From positions 2,065,614-2,129,613 of the forward strand of contig NC_042521.1 of the NCBI RefSeq assembly GCF_900963305.1: a DNA stretch of 64,000 nt, in the 5' to 3' direction. Both the position numbers and the translations under genes were made by a program. The notes under the pieces were generated by a model that had not been told where the DNA came from, did not search any database, and worked only from the letters and a program-made list of their open reading frames with translations. The first letter of the stretch is position 1. Each line of letters begins with the position of its first letter. The stretch comes from Echeneis naucrates. Its lineage: Eukaryota > Chordata > Actinopteri > Carangiformes > Echeneidae. Below, in pieces: positions 35,776 to 47,450 of this stretch.

Positions 35776-38700
35776 ATGGCAAAACTAATGATTCTATTCT
35801 TTGTCTGGCTGGTAGCTTCAGCAGGTAAGAGCTCTCTCTCTGTTTGTGTATATTTAAATATTCATACAGTATATTTCTCTTTTAAAGTTGAAAATGTTGA
35901 GAGGTTCTAAATTTCAGGGGGAGGTGATCAGGTCACTTTTCAACAATTAGATTTAATGAGTAATGATTTTCAGCTTTTAACCGTCTCCTGTAATTATACA
36001 GCCACAGACAGTACGACCATCAAACCCATGAGGTCTCCCTCATTCACAGGGTCACTGAGCGCACACAAGGAGGCAGCAAACAATCCTGATAATTTAAATA
36101 CATAACAATTGCAGTTTGACAGACAATAGTGAAATATTATACACTGAAGTCGGTCAAAAGAGGGAAGAGAATGATTCGACTTTCGTAACAGGAAACTCCC
36201 TGTTCTTGACACAGAGCACTTCCTGTAGGCTGGAGATTTATTGGCTCATGTAGTTTGGACACAAACACAAGGATAAAGCACAATACACACCAAGAAAACC
36301 AGGAAAATATTCAGAAAAGTAGATTATTGAAAGCTGCTGTTTATTCAGTTGGTTCTGATTATCTAAACCTAATGTGGATTATCATTTATTTCCTGTTACT
36401 TACGCTTACTTACAGTTTAGCTGCTCAAAACTGAACATTTTTCACCCAGTGCAGTTATTCATCTTCAGCCAGAGCAACATGAGCAACCTCAAAGGAGGTT
36501 GGAACACCAGAAGATGTAGAGAAGAAAGATTTCAGGGACCGTGGGCCAAACTACATTTTCATTATCAATATATACACATCACACATTTGATGTTTTAAGT
36601 AAGAGTCAGTTAAAACTTATCAAGTTGATATGAAGTGAAACTAAATTATTGACCTGCTGAGATTTCCCGAAACTAAAACACACCCTTTATTTGCAACGCA
36701 CAATTAAAAGAACCAGTAAAACGACATACACTACAAATTAAAACTCACTTTGTGTCACTTCTCTGACAAACGACATGGAAAAACTAATGGCACTGTTTCT
36801 CTCCTGCCATCTAGCATCAGCATATAAAATGAAGAATAATTATTTAACTTAATAGTTTCAATAATGGGATTGTAGAGATTGGAAAAGGTTTTTGGTGCAT
36901 GGATTGACATTTTGTCATAACGAAATTTGAATAAATAATAAATATATATATATAAATGGAACATTCTCTCCTACAGTCAAACACTCCCAGAAGTTTAACA
37001 TCATGGCATCCTCTGGAGACACGAAAAACATCCCTGGTTATTTTATTAGAGCAAACTTTGAGGACGTAGGGATGGTTTACTATGACACCACCAATAAAAC
37101 ATTCAAACCAATACATGACTGGGCCAGAAGATTAAAGAGGGATGATCCAGAACACTGGAAAACGATTTCAGAGGACGGCATACATTATGAGCAAATCTTC
37201 AGAGTTGAAACCGAAGGTTTCAAGCAGCACTCAAACCAAAGTGGAGGTATGTTTACGAAATGGTTCCTTGGTATTTTGGCATTTTGAAGAAAAAGCACAG
37301 AACTCACTCTTCTTATTCTGGCATAGAAGTGCTCATTATTACAACACTTTGTTCTCAACATAAGCTAAATAGAGATCCTCACAGCCAGTCAGAGACTAAC
37401 AAGCTCTTTTTCTTGCTTGACTGCTTGTAATTATTTGCAATTAAAGCATAATGTGAACGCACAACATAGCTGTGAAAAGTGAGTAAACAAATACTGAACA
37501 ATTGGTGATTTAGATGTATTTTAAACGGGCTCCACTTGACATTATTATTTTGGATATGATCGTTTATTGGTTGCTTTTAGTGATAAAATAAATGACCTAC
37601 CCTACTCCAATGTGGTCCAGACTGAAAAGCTTCTTAGCTGCAAACATGGAGTTGTTGTGAAGTAGGAAACATTTCTGGCCTTTTGGAAGAGATAGACTTT
37701 TCTTTATTAAAGAGGTTATATCACCTGCAGGTGCTGAATCTCACTCTCCATCTTCGTCTCAGGTGTTGACATTATCCAGCAGAACTGGGGTTGTGAATGG
37801 GATGAGGAGACGGAAATGACAGATGGGTTTTTAAAATACGGTTCTAATGGAGAAGACTTCCTCACGTTTGACCCAGAAACAGACACATGGATTGCTGCAA
37901 ACCCACAGGCTGAAATCACTAAAAAGGACTGGGATGGAGACGCAGCTCGAAATCTGCTTTGGAAGAACCTCCTCACCAAGTCGTGTCCTTCCTGGCTAAA
38001 GAAGTATTTCTTCTTTACAAATCGTCTTCTAGAAAAACGAGGTAGAGTCACATGACCTGAATAATCTGGTCTGTTATATTAAACCTTCATTCATTTTTTA
38101 CATAAAATGTTTGTCTGTAATATTTGATCACTAACATTATTATACAGAAGCTCCAACATACAAATGAGGGCTGTGAATTTTTGGGTTTCTTTTTTTTCAC
38201 CTTCAAAGTTGTCAAATGTATTAAACATAACAAATGACATTTCCTACGCACCGTGTCCAGTCCAGTCCAGTTCTTCAAGTCCAGGTTGTACTTTCTAATG
38301 AACTAAAATGATGAGATAGACAAAATTCTGTGAAACTGACACAATCATTAACAGCTCAGGTAAATTCTACTCTAAACAGTGGTGTGACCATCACGTCAAT
38401 AGACGCTGATCATTTGAGGCTGATATAACATGAACTTTTAATGAGATTGTTTTTTATTTTTCACTGCAGACGTTCCCTCAGTGTCTCTCCTCCAGAAGTC
38501 TTCCTCCTCTCCAGTCAGCTGCTTCGCTACAGGTTTCTACCCGAACAAAGCCGTGTTGTTCTGGAGGAAAGATGGAGACGATCTCCATGACAACGTGGAA
38601 GAAGGACAGATCCTCCCCAACCCTGATGGAACCTTCCAGAAGAGTTCAGACCTGGACCTTTCATCAGTCAGACCTGAAGACTGGGGGAAGTATGAATGTG

Positions 38701-39432
38701 TGTTTCAGCTTGATGGGCTGAAGGACGACATCATCACCAAACTGGACCAATCAGGGATCAGGACCAACAAAAAAAAAACTGTAAATGGAAATCATCAAGG
38801 TGAGAATCACAGTTTTTTGGTGTCAAATATCTGTTCTGTTAAATATGTTGTAAAATAGTTTGCTCCATTCTACATTTCTGATTTTATACCAAGGCAGGAA
38901 AAAGAATCCAAAGTGTATATCAACATGAAATGAACAGTTAGGAACAGATCAGTGTACGTCTGATCTAACCTGCTTTGTGTTTGTGTTTTGCTGAACAGAA
39001 AAGTCCAGTATCACCATCATCATCATTGTTGTTGCAGTGGTCGTTCTTCTTGCTGTTATTGGATTTGTTGTTTACAAAAAGAGGAGAGGTGAGCGACTGA
39101 ATGGATGCTGTTGTCCTGGCTTTAGTACTGAAGTGAAATGAGTGAAATGGGAAAATTTTAAAGTGATGAACAAGAAAAGGAAATGTTTTCATAACTGAAG
39201 TTATTGGTCATTTATTCACCCTTTTCCAAAATCTCATATGAAGCTTAGAGATTGTAAACAGTTTTTCTCTTTGTGTAGTTTTGTCTGATATCAGTGGACT
39301 AACAGTGTGTGTCTGACTTTTATAGTCCCCAACAGCAACTCTGAAGACACTGAGGCAGAAATAAAACTGAGACGAGAACCTGGGTCAACAAACACAACAT
39401 CCTGCACGCACACAGACACAGGAGATAACTGA
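35776..39432 (+). CDS. MHC class I gene 6 (divergent), complete
   Basis: Exons: leader 35776-35824, alpha1 36977-37246, alpha2 37763-38041, alpha3 38470-38799, TM 38999-39088, tail 39326-39432; 374 codons plus stop. The leader reads MAKLMILFFVWLVASA. Alpha1 and alpha2 are the same as gene 4, with the altered anchors described there. Alpha3 starts DVPSV where the cluster norm is DRPSV, and is extended at its 3' end (TNKKKTVNGNHQ). The TM segment is SSITIIIIVVAVVVLLAVIG. The tail begins VPNSNSEDTEAEIKLRREPG and is rich in Ser, Thr and acidic residues. Intact and probably the ancestral form of the gene 4/6 pair. Lack of most canonical anchors suggests a non-classical role. Confidence 0.92.
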
Positions 39433-40585
39433 GGAAAAACTAAATCAACCACATCGATCTATGACTTCTCAACCCTCCGAAACGGCGTTCTGTGTGTGAT
39501 GTATGTCTGAAAGTACATGTAATACATAAATATGTCTGTAAAATATAAAATTCATGAGAAATGGCTGTCTTATATAAAAACAATTCATCCATTTTTTTTC
39601 TGTATATAATAATATAAAAACCAATAAATTACATTCAACTCACTTATTGAAGAGAACAGAAATTATCATTGTACAAATACAACAAACTCGGCATTTGCTT
39701 CTTCCAGGCTCAATGTAATAAAGCAATAAATAAATAAGGTAGAAATAGCTACTGATTACTGTTTTAACAAGTCAGCTCACAATTTGCAGCAGCTGCTGGC
39801 TGTAAAAACTCCCTGACTCTTGGATAGGAAAGTTACTGTATGAGTCACCAAACAGGCTTCTCTTCCTTCGTCTTTTGCACCAAAAATAGAATCAGTCACG
39901 TTGCAGAGTTAAACTGGCAGCGTCCTTTCCTGCTGATAACTCTGAATAACTACTTATTTTGGCAGCTGTCCAATAACAGACGCTTTCAGAGAACCATCTT
40001 GTTGTTCCAAATAAAATAATTATTGACCTGATGTATTTATTGTTTTATTTTAAAGGAAAAAAGATTTAGTTAACTATCTAAAATATAAATTCACAGTCAC
40101 GTGTGTCCACTTTTAAGGAGCTTCAGGGAAATGAAGATGATGCAGACAAAGACAACATTTGACGTCTTATCAGGAAAAGGCAGAAGGCATGGAGGGGAAG
40201 GAGCCAGAGCTCAAGCTCACTGACCTTTCAGATTTAAGAGGAAGCGTCTGGTGTTGTTTGGATTAACATTATCTTTATTGATATGTTGTGCATTGAAAAA
40301 AATCAAAAGATATAAATAATGTGGATTAACAAAACAAGCAGCAAACCCCAAAACACACAGTAAAAAGAGAAATAGAGTTCTACAGATGATTTTCAAATAT
40401 TATACAACTATGCTACAAAAAAAAAAAAAAGATATTTAGTTCAAATTAAAGATGCAAAGAAATTACATGGTCTCACAAGTTTAACTCATCTGGACCCTAA
40501 ATCTGCAGCGGCTTTAAAACGACAGACAGTTTTCCTTTTCAGTGGTCAGAAAATATTCATGTTACTAAATCTGGACTCAGAAGAA
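39433..40585 (+). other. Gene 6 3' UTR and spacer to the inverted arm
   Basis: The 3' UTR carries an AATAAA-rich stretch (about 39622-39735); a near-identical piece is found at 23695. The rest, including a 14-A tract near 40418, shows no gene. The transition into inverted arm B falls near 40585. Confidence 0.5.
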
Positions 40586-42905
40586 CATGTGGACGGAAGA
40601 ATACAGCCAAACTGTTTGAAACTGAAAACTGAAACATTAAACTTCATTGGTGCAGATAAGCTCGGTGCAAAGGCATGATAAATGTTTTCCACTCAAAATG
40701 CTGAGTAAAAAAAAAACAACAAAAATATACAGTAGGTTTTTTTTCCTAAACCCACAAAATCAATCTAAATGTAACAAATTCAGGCATATTTACATTCACA
40801 TACATCAATAAATTCACACACATGTATGTGAATGTTATTTTGTTCTTAATTGCTTCTTTTTTCATTTAATAGATTGACGTCAGCTTGGTGATTCAGCAGA
40901 CATCCACTCTTCATACTCGGAGCTGAACTGTGTTCACGGTTAGAGGACCACTCAACACATAATTCTGAAGCACAGTTTTCCCTTCAATCCAGAAATTGCA
41001 AACGAATGACATAAATATCAATGTCATGTTCAATATCTTGCTGTCTCTGCTGTCGGTGACAATCTGCTTAGAACTCAAACTAAGTTGGTTGTGTTGCACG
41101 CTCCGACTTTGCTATGAGATGTTTTCTCCAAAAACAGAAACATCTGGGATAACTTTATATTTCCCTAACCCCAACCCTAAGATTTACAGTAGTCCTAAAT
41201 TTTAACCTTCCTTTCTTTCTGTAAAATGCCAATTGGCTGAGTGAGACGCAGCTCTATCTTCTGATTGTTGAAGTGGTGACAACATTCACTGTACAAAAGT
41301 GTACAACGATAGCAGGAGCAGTAAGCGAATGGTGAATTATAAAGTAGTGCATCTAAATGCCTGATTTCCATTTACAGCTGATTTTCATGGCACACAAAAA
41401 CTAAATTTTAGCCAACTCGTGTGAATTTAGGACTGTTGTTCTTTCCAAAAGTCAAAGTGCTGTTTTTCTGTGTCCCACACGAGGAGTCTCATTGGGTGTA
41501 CCTGTCAATCAATTATTGGATCTGTAACGCTGGATTCAGTGCTGCAGAGAGCTCCGATGTGTCAGAACCTGGAAGATCAAAAACACTGTGTGAAACCTAC
41601 AGCCACCAAAAAAGTATGTTACATCATTTTAAATAGAATAATTAAAGTTTTACTTACCAGAGAGAGTAGATAGAGTTGTTTTCCCTAAAATTTGAAGAAA
41701 AGACAAATCAGTTCAGTTATATTTGTAAATGGCAGCATGTCTTCCATCACCTCATCAGTGAATATGACCCAACCCTCTGTCCACTCAAATGAAAGTTTTA
41801 TTTCTGAAGCAGGCAATCTTCTGCTTTTAAGCAAAAACATCCTTTGAACTTTAATCTACATTTAAGTTACAGTAAAACACAAAAATGCATGAGATGATTA
41901 GAAGTAGAATAAAATATGTTTTACTCACGAGATCTAGTGATTTTGGCTGAAAAGAAAAAAAAGTCAGTTCAGTTACAGTTGTAAATGACAGGACGTCTCA
42001 TCACCTTAACACTGAATATAACAGTGACTCCTTTCTCTACAAACTCTAAGCTCTTCTTCTAAATCAATTTTATTTCTCCCAAAAAGGAAGATGGCCAAGT
42101 GTGTTTCTCGTGTTTTGTGTCTGTTTGTGTTGTCAACAATGTGTCTGACTCATCATCATCTCAGCACAGCTGATATGACTCTGTCATTATTTAGATCTGG
42201 ATAAATTGGTCAACTCAAAGACTAAGATCTAATTATTGTATCAGTCTCTCACCTTTCCTCCACTTGATGAAGATAAATCCAGCGATAGCGCTGAGAACGA
42301 CAGCGAGGAGAACCAATGCAATGATGATGGAGACGGTGAGGGCATCAACGTCGTCTGGTAAAAAGAAATCAGATACACAAATCAATGAAGATAATAACTT
42401 GAATAGAAGCAAATCTAGAAATCCAACTGTTAAGATCTGATGCCACCCCCCTAAAAACCACCCTGCCACACACTCTACCAGGTCTGCCAACAGCTATTAG
42501 ATGTCTAATTATCAATTCTGATGAACTGGAGAACAAGAGCGGAAACAGCAAACAAACCAGAGACATTCAGTCACATTCAGAGTCTGCGGATCTCACTCTT
42601 ACCTGAATTACTTCTGATCACTGATTGGTCCAGTTTGGTGATGATGTCGTCCTTCAGCCCATCAAGCTGAAACACACATTCATACTTCCCCCAGTCTTCA
42701 GGTCTGACTGATGAAAGGTCCAGGTCTGAACTCTTCTGGAAGGTTCCATCAGGGTTGGGGAGGATCTCTCCTTCTTCCACGTTGTCATGGAGATCGTCTC
42801 CATCTTTCCTCCAGAACAACACGGCTTTGTTCGGGTAGAAACCTGTAGCGAAGCAGCTGACTGGAGAGGAGGAAGACTTCTGGAGGAGAAACACTGAGGG
42901 ACGGT
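40585..42905 (-). repeat. Inverted duplication, arm B (3' half of gene 7)
   Basis: Reverse-complement partner of 19584-21850, with about 18.7 kb between the arms. Arm B keeps 69 bases (41871-41939) that arm A has lost; they contain most of exon 6 and its donor. Confidence 0.85.
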
Positions 42906-44030
42906 CTGCAGGGAGAGACAGAGGTATATTAACAGTGGCTGTGCACCACTCATTGACATGTGGTGGTAATCTTGAATAAAGATGCTGGGAAGTGGTATGA
43001 ACTAATTTTCCCTGTCAGGGTCACTACACATTCAGACTGAGTGGCAACCTACTGGGACGTCACCCATCAATGAACTTAGAGGCGTCAGTAAGTTTGATAA
43101 AATTGTGATTGAAGGTCATTGCTGTGTCAGTGACACTTTAGCCATCAGGTGATGTGATCCTACCTGTTCTCATCAGAGTATTCTTCCCAGAGTTCACATA
43201 CACCTTCAGCCACGCAGGACAAAGCTCAGTGAGGAAGTTACTGTTGTATTTGATTCTGGCAGTGTCAGTGTCCCATCTCAGTTTGGTGCTGACAGCCTGG
43301 TCCTTTGGGGCGACCCAGGTGAACGTGTCGGTGGCCAGGGAAATGAAGTCATCGCCGTCATAACCATACTGATGAAAACCAGTCAACTTCCCGGTCATAT
43401 CGTCCCATTCGCAGCCCGTCGCTCTCTGTAGAATGTGCACATCTGGAACAGAGCCACAGCAGAGCCTTCATCTGACTGACTGTCGTTCATGTAACATCTG
43501 GAAATGTTATCCATCATGCACACATGACCAACCTCCACTTTGGTTGAAGCGCTGCTTCAGATCATAAATCCTGGCTTTGAAGAAGTTGGGCTGAAACTCA
43601 AAACACTGTTGGTTGTACCATTCGAGTTGACTCGGGTTCTGCTCAAAATACCGCTTCATCCAGACCGGTTCTATCTCCAGTCTCTTTGTTCCGGTGTCGC
43701 AGTGGCCCAGCGGCTGGTCATCGACCAAGGCCACGGCCAAAACCTCCGGGAAGCCCGGTAATCCGGAGGAGGCCGTGAAGAAGTACTTCAGGGAGTGTTT
43801 GGCTGAGGGACACAACAGGTTTTCACAAACATCTGACCACCTTACAGATCACTCACAAAAAGACTGTGAATTATCAACAAACCGAGTTTGTGTCAAAGTG
43901 AAACCAAAAGCGTGGCGCAGTTAAAAAACACACACAAACGACAGAAAGCTGGATTAATAAACGTTTAAAGTCTGATCTTACCTCCTGTGGAGCCGTATAT
44001 CAGAAGCATGAACAGAAAAACAGCCTTCAT
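41513..44030 (-). CDS. MHC class I gene 7 (minus strand), complete
   Basis: Exons on the minus strand: leader 44030-43982, alpha1 43802-43533, alpha2 43442-43164, alpha3 42905-42603, TM 42354-42253, tail 41946-41929, 41684-41658 and 41568-41513; 367 codons plus stop. Leader MKAVFLFMLLIYGSTG. Alpha1 AKHSLKYFFTASSGLPGFPE with Y7 and R84 kept and an NQS site; position 59 is changed. Alpha2 keeps T143, W147, W167 and Y171, while 146 is R and 159 is F, so this groove is the closest to classical after gene 2. Both cysteines are present. The 5' exons are GC-richer than those of other loci. TM (VSIIIALVLLAVVLSAIAG) and tail exons are shared with gene 2 through the inverted duplication; the full tail reads KITRSRKTTLSTLSGSDTSE and ends NPALQIQ. 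Alpha3 has one private change (VFLLQ). Confidence 0.93.
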
Positions 44031-44188
44031 GTTGTCGGTGGAGCACAAAAACAGAGCAGTTCTGGATCCTTTCTGTCCGACAGCCGAACTCTGACAAGTC
44101 AACACCGAGTGAAGGGGAGGCAGTCTGAGCATGCGCAGTGAGGTCACGTGTTTTCACGGAATTTTGTTTAGATTCTCGCTTCCGTGTT

Positions 44189-44679
44189 GAAACGGTTACT
44201 CATTTATTTCGGCACGGCTCCGTTGTCCAAAGCGTCTGGATCGATATCTGTCATTTTATTGCTAACAATATTGTAAAAAAACAAAACAAATAAACTGTTA
44301 TGAAGGGATGTGCTGTTTGGACTCTTTGACTATAAGAGAAATAAGACAAAGCCTAATGAAACGTTCATTATCGATCTCATCATTCTTTTGGCTAAATGTC
44401 ACATTCACAAGTGTAAGTTCACACACAAAAAAATTCTTTATTGCTTTTCACGGTGAGATCAAGCAGCACTTTTTTCTCTTCATCAAAAGGCAATAAAAAC
44501 CATGAATGTCTGTGTACATTTCGCCATTTTCCTGTAAGACTCTTATTCCCTCTGACAAGTTAAGTCTTATTGTGCTTCTCTGTTTTATGTTCAAGATCTG
44601 CAACTTTATAACCTTTGCATTGTGTGATTCTTTTATGTCCGAGATATGCAAACTTGTAATCTATGCTAATAAAAAAAAA
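44189..44679 (+). mobile_element. Retroposed insertion with target-site duplication
   Basis: Flanked by TAGATTCTCGCTTCCGTGTT (44169-44188) and the same 20 bases with one T for C change (44680-44699). The insert ends in AATAAAAAAAAA just before the second copy. A long direct repeat plus an A tail is the signature of LINE-mediated insertion. The ~490-bp cargo looks like a 3' UTR or LINE 3' end; no coding part recognised. Confidence 0.75.
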
Positions 44680-44800
44680 TAGATTCTCGTTTCCGTGTTT
44701 ACAGAGACAGAACGTAACGCGTCATACACCAGAAGCCACACCCACCGGAAGAGAAAACAATCGGCGGCACAACTGAAAAAACGCCGTCCGGTAGTTCAAC

Positions 44801-44842
44801 ATGTCAGATGGTTATTTTAACACTCCAGTTGTGGAGAAAACG
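44801..44842 (+). CDS. Orphan first-exon candidate (MSDGYFNTPVVEKT)
   Basis: ATG with 14 open codons ending at a GTATGA donor, inside CpG-rich DNA (44700-44900) that looks like a promoter. Without the retroposed insert it would stand head to head with gene 7, about 280 bp apart. I could not find a following exon in the next 2 kb and do not recognise the peptide. It could be a remnant of a gene displaced by the cluster, or chance. Confidence 0.3.
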
Positions 44843-45934
44843 GTATGACTGTCTCACTGGACGGCCGGAGATGGCACACATCGATGTTTACAGCTAACCG
44901 GTACCGGAAAAGCTGATCTGAGTTGCACAACTTCTTTAAAAAGCCCTCATCAATGGAGCCCCGATACCTCGAGTCACCATGACAACCGAGAAAATGATCC
45001 AGTTACTTCACCCTGATGGAGCTGGAGGTCTGAATGCAGGCTGATGGAGAGGATGAACAAGGCTCAGCTCATTTAATACCCATCATACAATGTTTACCCA
45101 TTTTTATTGAGGTAATTCAAAAAGTGAGGATGTGTACACAGACAAAATAAAATCTGCAAATTAAAAAAAAAAGAAGAAAATAAATTCTGCTCAACAGAAA
45201 GAAGGCACCACCTCTGACAGGCTGAGGAGCTGAGGGTGCCTGCATCAGATGTAATAATACACTGGTGTCCTTTAAAAGATAAAACTGACATATCACACTT
45301 CCCTAACACTAACCCTAACCCCCCCCCCAACAGTTGTGGATGGTGTCATCTGAAACAGTCGAACACCCGGCAGCAGTAAGTATTCCAGACTCAGAACTGA
45401 CCTCAGATGGCTGTTGGAAGTATTCTGAAACATCACAGGAGCAGGATGATGGAGATGAAGAAGAAACGCTGTCTGCTGCCAGCAGAATGTGTATCATTTA
45501 TGATTTCTGAATCCTGTTGACTTCCTCTTTGATATTTCTTACAGGTTTCTGTCCCGGGAACACTCCCATCATTGGGAACAGCTGTTACTGTTCTTTTTCT
45601 CACAGCTACACACACTGTTGCCTTTCCAAAGTGCTCTGCATCACTGATGTTGTAAAGCAAGAAAAAAAAAAAAAAAAACACAACTTAGCGCCACACATAA
45701 AATGTGCTGTGATGTGAGCACACGTCCACAGTGTGTGAGGTTGGTGATGTGTGGCCGGAGAATGTTACTGAGATAAATGACAGATACTCCCCTGAAACAC
45801 CGGGACACCTAATCTCTCACTAAGAAGCGTAAAGCTTTCTGGAATATGATCATTTAACCTGATAGACAAAACGTCAGGCTACATCATCATTTTAAAATCA
45901 TTATTATATTATTTCTTTTTTTTTTTTAAGAAAT
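44843..45934 (+). other. Spacer with telomere-like word
   Basis: No gene recognised. CCCTAACACTAACCCTAACC followed by a C run lies at 45301-45330, and an A run at 45661-45678. Confidence 0.5.
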
Positions 45935-47450
45935 GACTGATTTAGACTTCCCAGTAACTCTGTTGAGCAAGACTGGATTGTGCAGCCAACCTCACAGAAT
46001 GTGACTGTGTTGTTTTTCTGTGTGTCTTTGGCCACTTTTATTTCTTCTTTTCATCAATAATTATAATGTTCTAACCATATAAATACAGAACAGGAGGTAT
46101 CAGTTCCTCTCTTTCTGTGCTTAAGAGAGAAGAGATTTGAGGCGATGTTCCACTCTTCACCAACAGCTCCATGCTCCTCTTCTTTAACTGAACTCAAATC
46201 TGTTTCTCGGTCATTTTAACCTTTTTATTCTTTTCAAGACTCCATACAAACATCACCGTGGTTGGTCTCCCACTTTAAGGTAAGATCACTTCACATGACG
46301 GCATGTGGACGAGAGGATTGTTTTTAATCTGTGAACATGAAGCCCTGAAGGACAAAATATCAGCCCGCTGTCTTATGTTTCTCTTTTTTCCAATTTGATT
46401 TGACTGCTGATGAATTCAGTGTTTGTGTAGTTTGCTGTAATACAGAGTAACAACAGCTGTAGAATCACAGGCTCTAACTTTGGCCTGATAACTGACTGCA
46501 GCTGCTCTTTTCAGGGGAGCTGATCTCAAACCAACTCTGCACTGAAAAAAATGATTTTGTGGTGTTGTAATAGTTATTAGGTTAACTGTCAATAATACAA
46601 TATTTACTTCCTAATTATAAGTGTCAATGAGAACTTGAATTATCAAGTAAAACTATTTATAACAAGAATAACAAACAAAAACAAGTTATCGTGTAGCCCT
46701 GATTGACGCCCCACACAGTCTGCTGACAGAGACTGTTGTTGTCTTGTTAACTGTATGGCCAATATCAAATGTAATTAGGCTTAATACATTTGCATGATCT
46801 GTAAATGTATACGCCCCAAACACAGACATCACCACCAAAGCCTCTTTTGATGTTAATTATTATAAATAAGCTAAAGAGGAAGCTCTCATTGTTGTTATTA
46901 TGCAGTGTAATCTTAGTTTGCCAAAAAATTATAAAATTCAATTTCTGGTGGTCCTTAGTGGTTCGATTCCCTGTGTGGGCAGCCGTCTAGGTTAATTGGT
47001 TAATTGGTGAATGAGTGATGGACTGTGGTACAGCAAAAAACAGCGACTTAGTTCAATACAGCCCATAAATAAAAGTTAGAAAAGTCGTTGGTTTAGTGCA
47101 AAAACTTGCCAAAGTTTTCCCGAATAAATAACACTCATTTTTTTTCAGTGTGCCTTCTACGTCATCAACACAAGATGGAAAAGTTGTTGTTGTTGCTTCT
47201 TTTTGGTCACATTTCAGAAGCAGGTGGGATCACAGTTCATTTTCTATCCCACTCTCTATTTTAACATTAATAACAAGCTTCATTTAATGGCACATTCTGA
47301 AGAACACAGTTACAAAGTGCTCTACTGCAAAATATAAAATTGATGATGGGAAATGAAAATGATAAAAGAAACTTTATAGTTTGATAGAAAAGTGAGGCAA
47401 TGAAGGACGATGAGATAAAACATTTTAAAATATTAAGTTAATCAGCAAAA
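45935..47450 (+). repeat. Class I block P, copy 3 (gene 8 upstream, intact leader)
   Basis: Same block as 22800-23690, interrupted by a 611-bp MITE at 46540-47150. This is the only copy whose leader exon still encodes a signal peptide. Confidence 0.8.
46540..47150. mobile_element. CACTA/EnSpm-like non-autonomous element (MITE)
   Basis: Left end CACTGAAAAAAATGA and right end complementary (TCATTTTTTTTCAGTG) form ~15-bp terminal inverted repeats beginning CACTG. The insertion splits CTCTGCCTTC of block P and is flanked by TG on both sides, a 2-bp target duplication. The other block P copies have the empty site. No transposase is encoded. CACTG ends plus a 2-3 bp duplication favour the CACTA superfamily; other families are not excluded. 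Confidence 0.75.

Larger units (their letters stand above)
33279..39228 (+). repeat. ~6-kb tandem segmental duplication, copy B
   Basis: Partner of 24818-30808. Only scattered substitutions, small indels and one fewer minisatellite unit separate the two. It carries gene 5 exons 4-5 and gene 6 exons 1-5. Confidence 0.9.
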
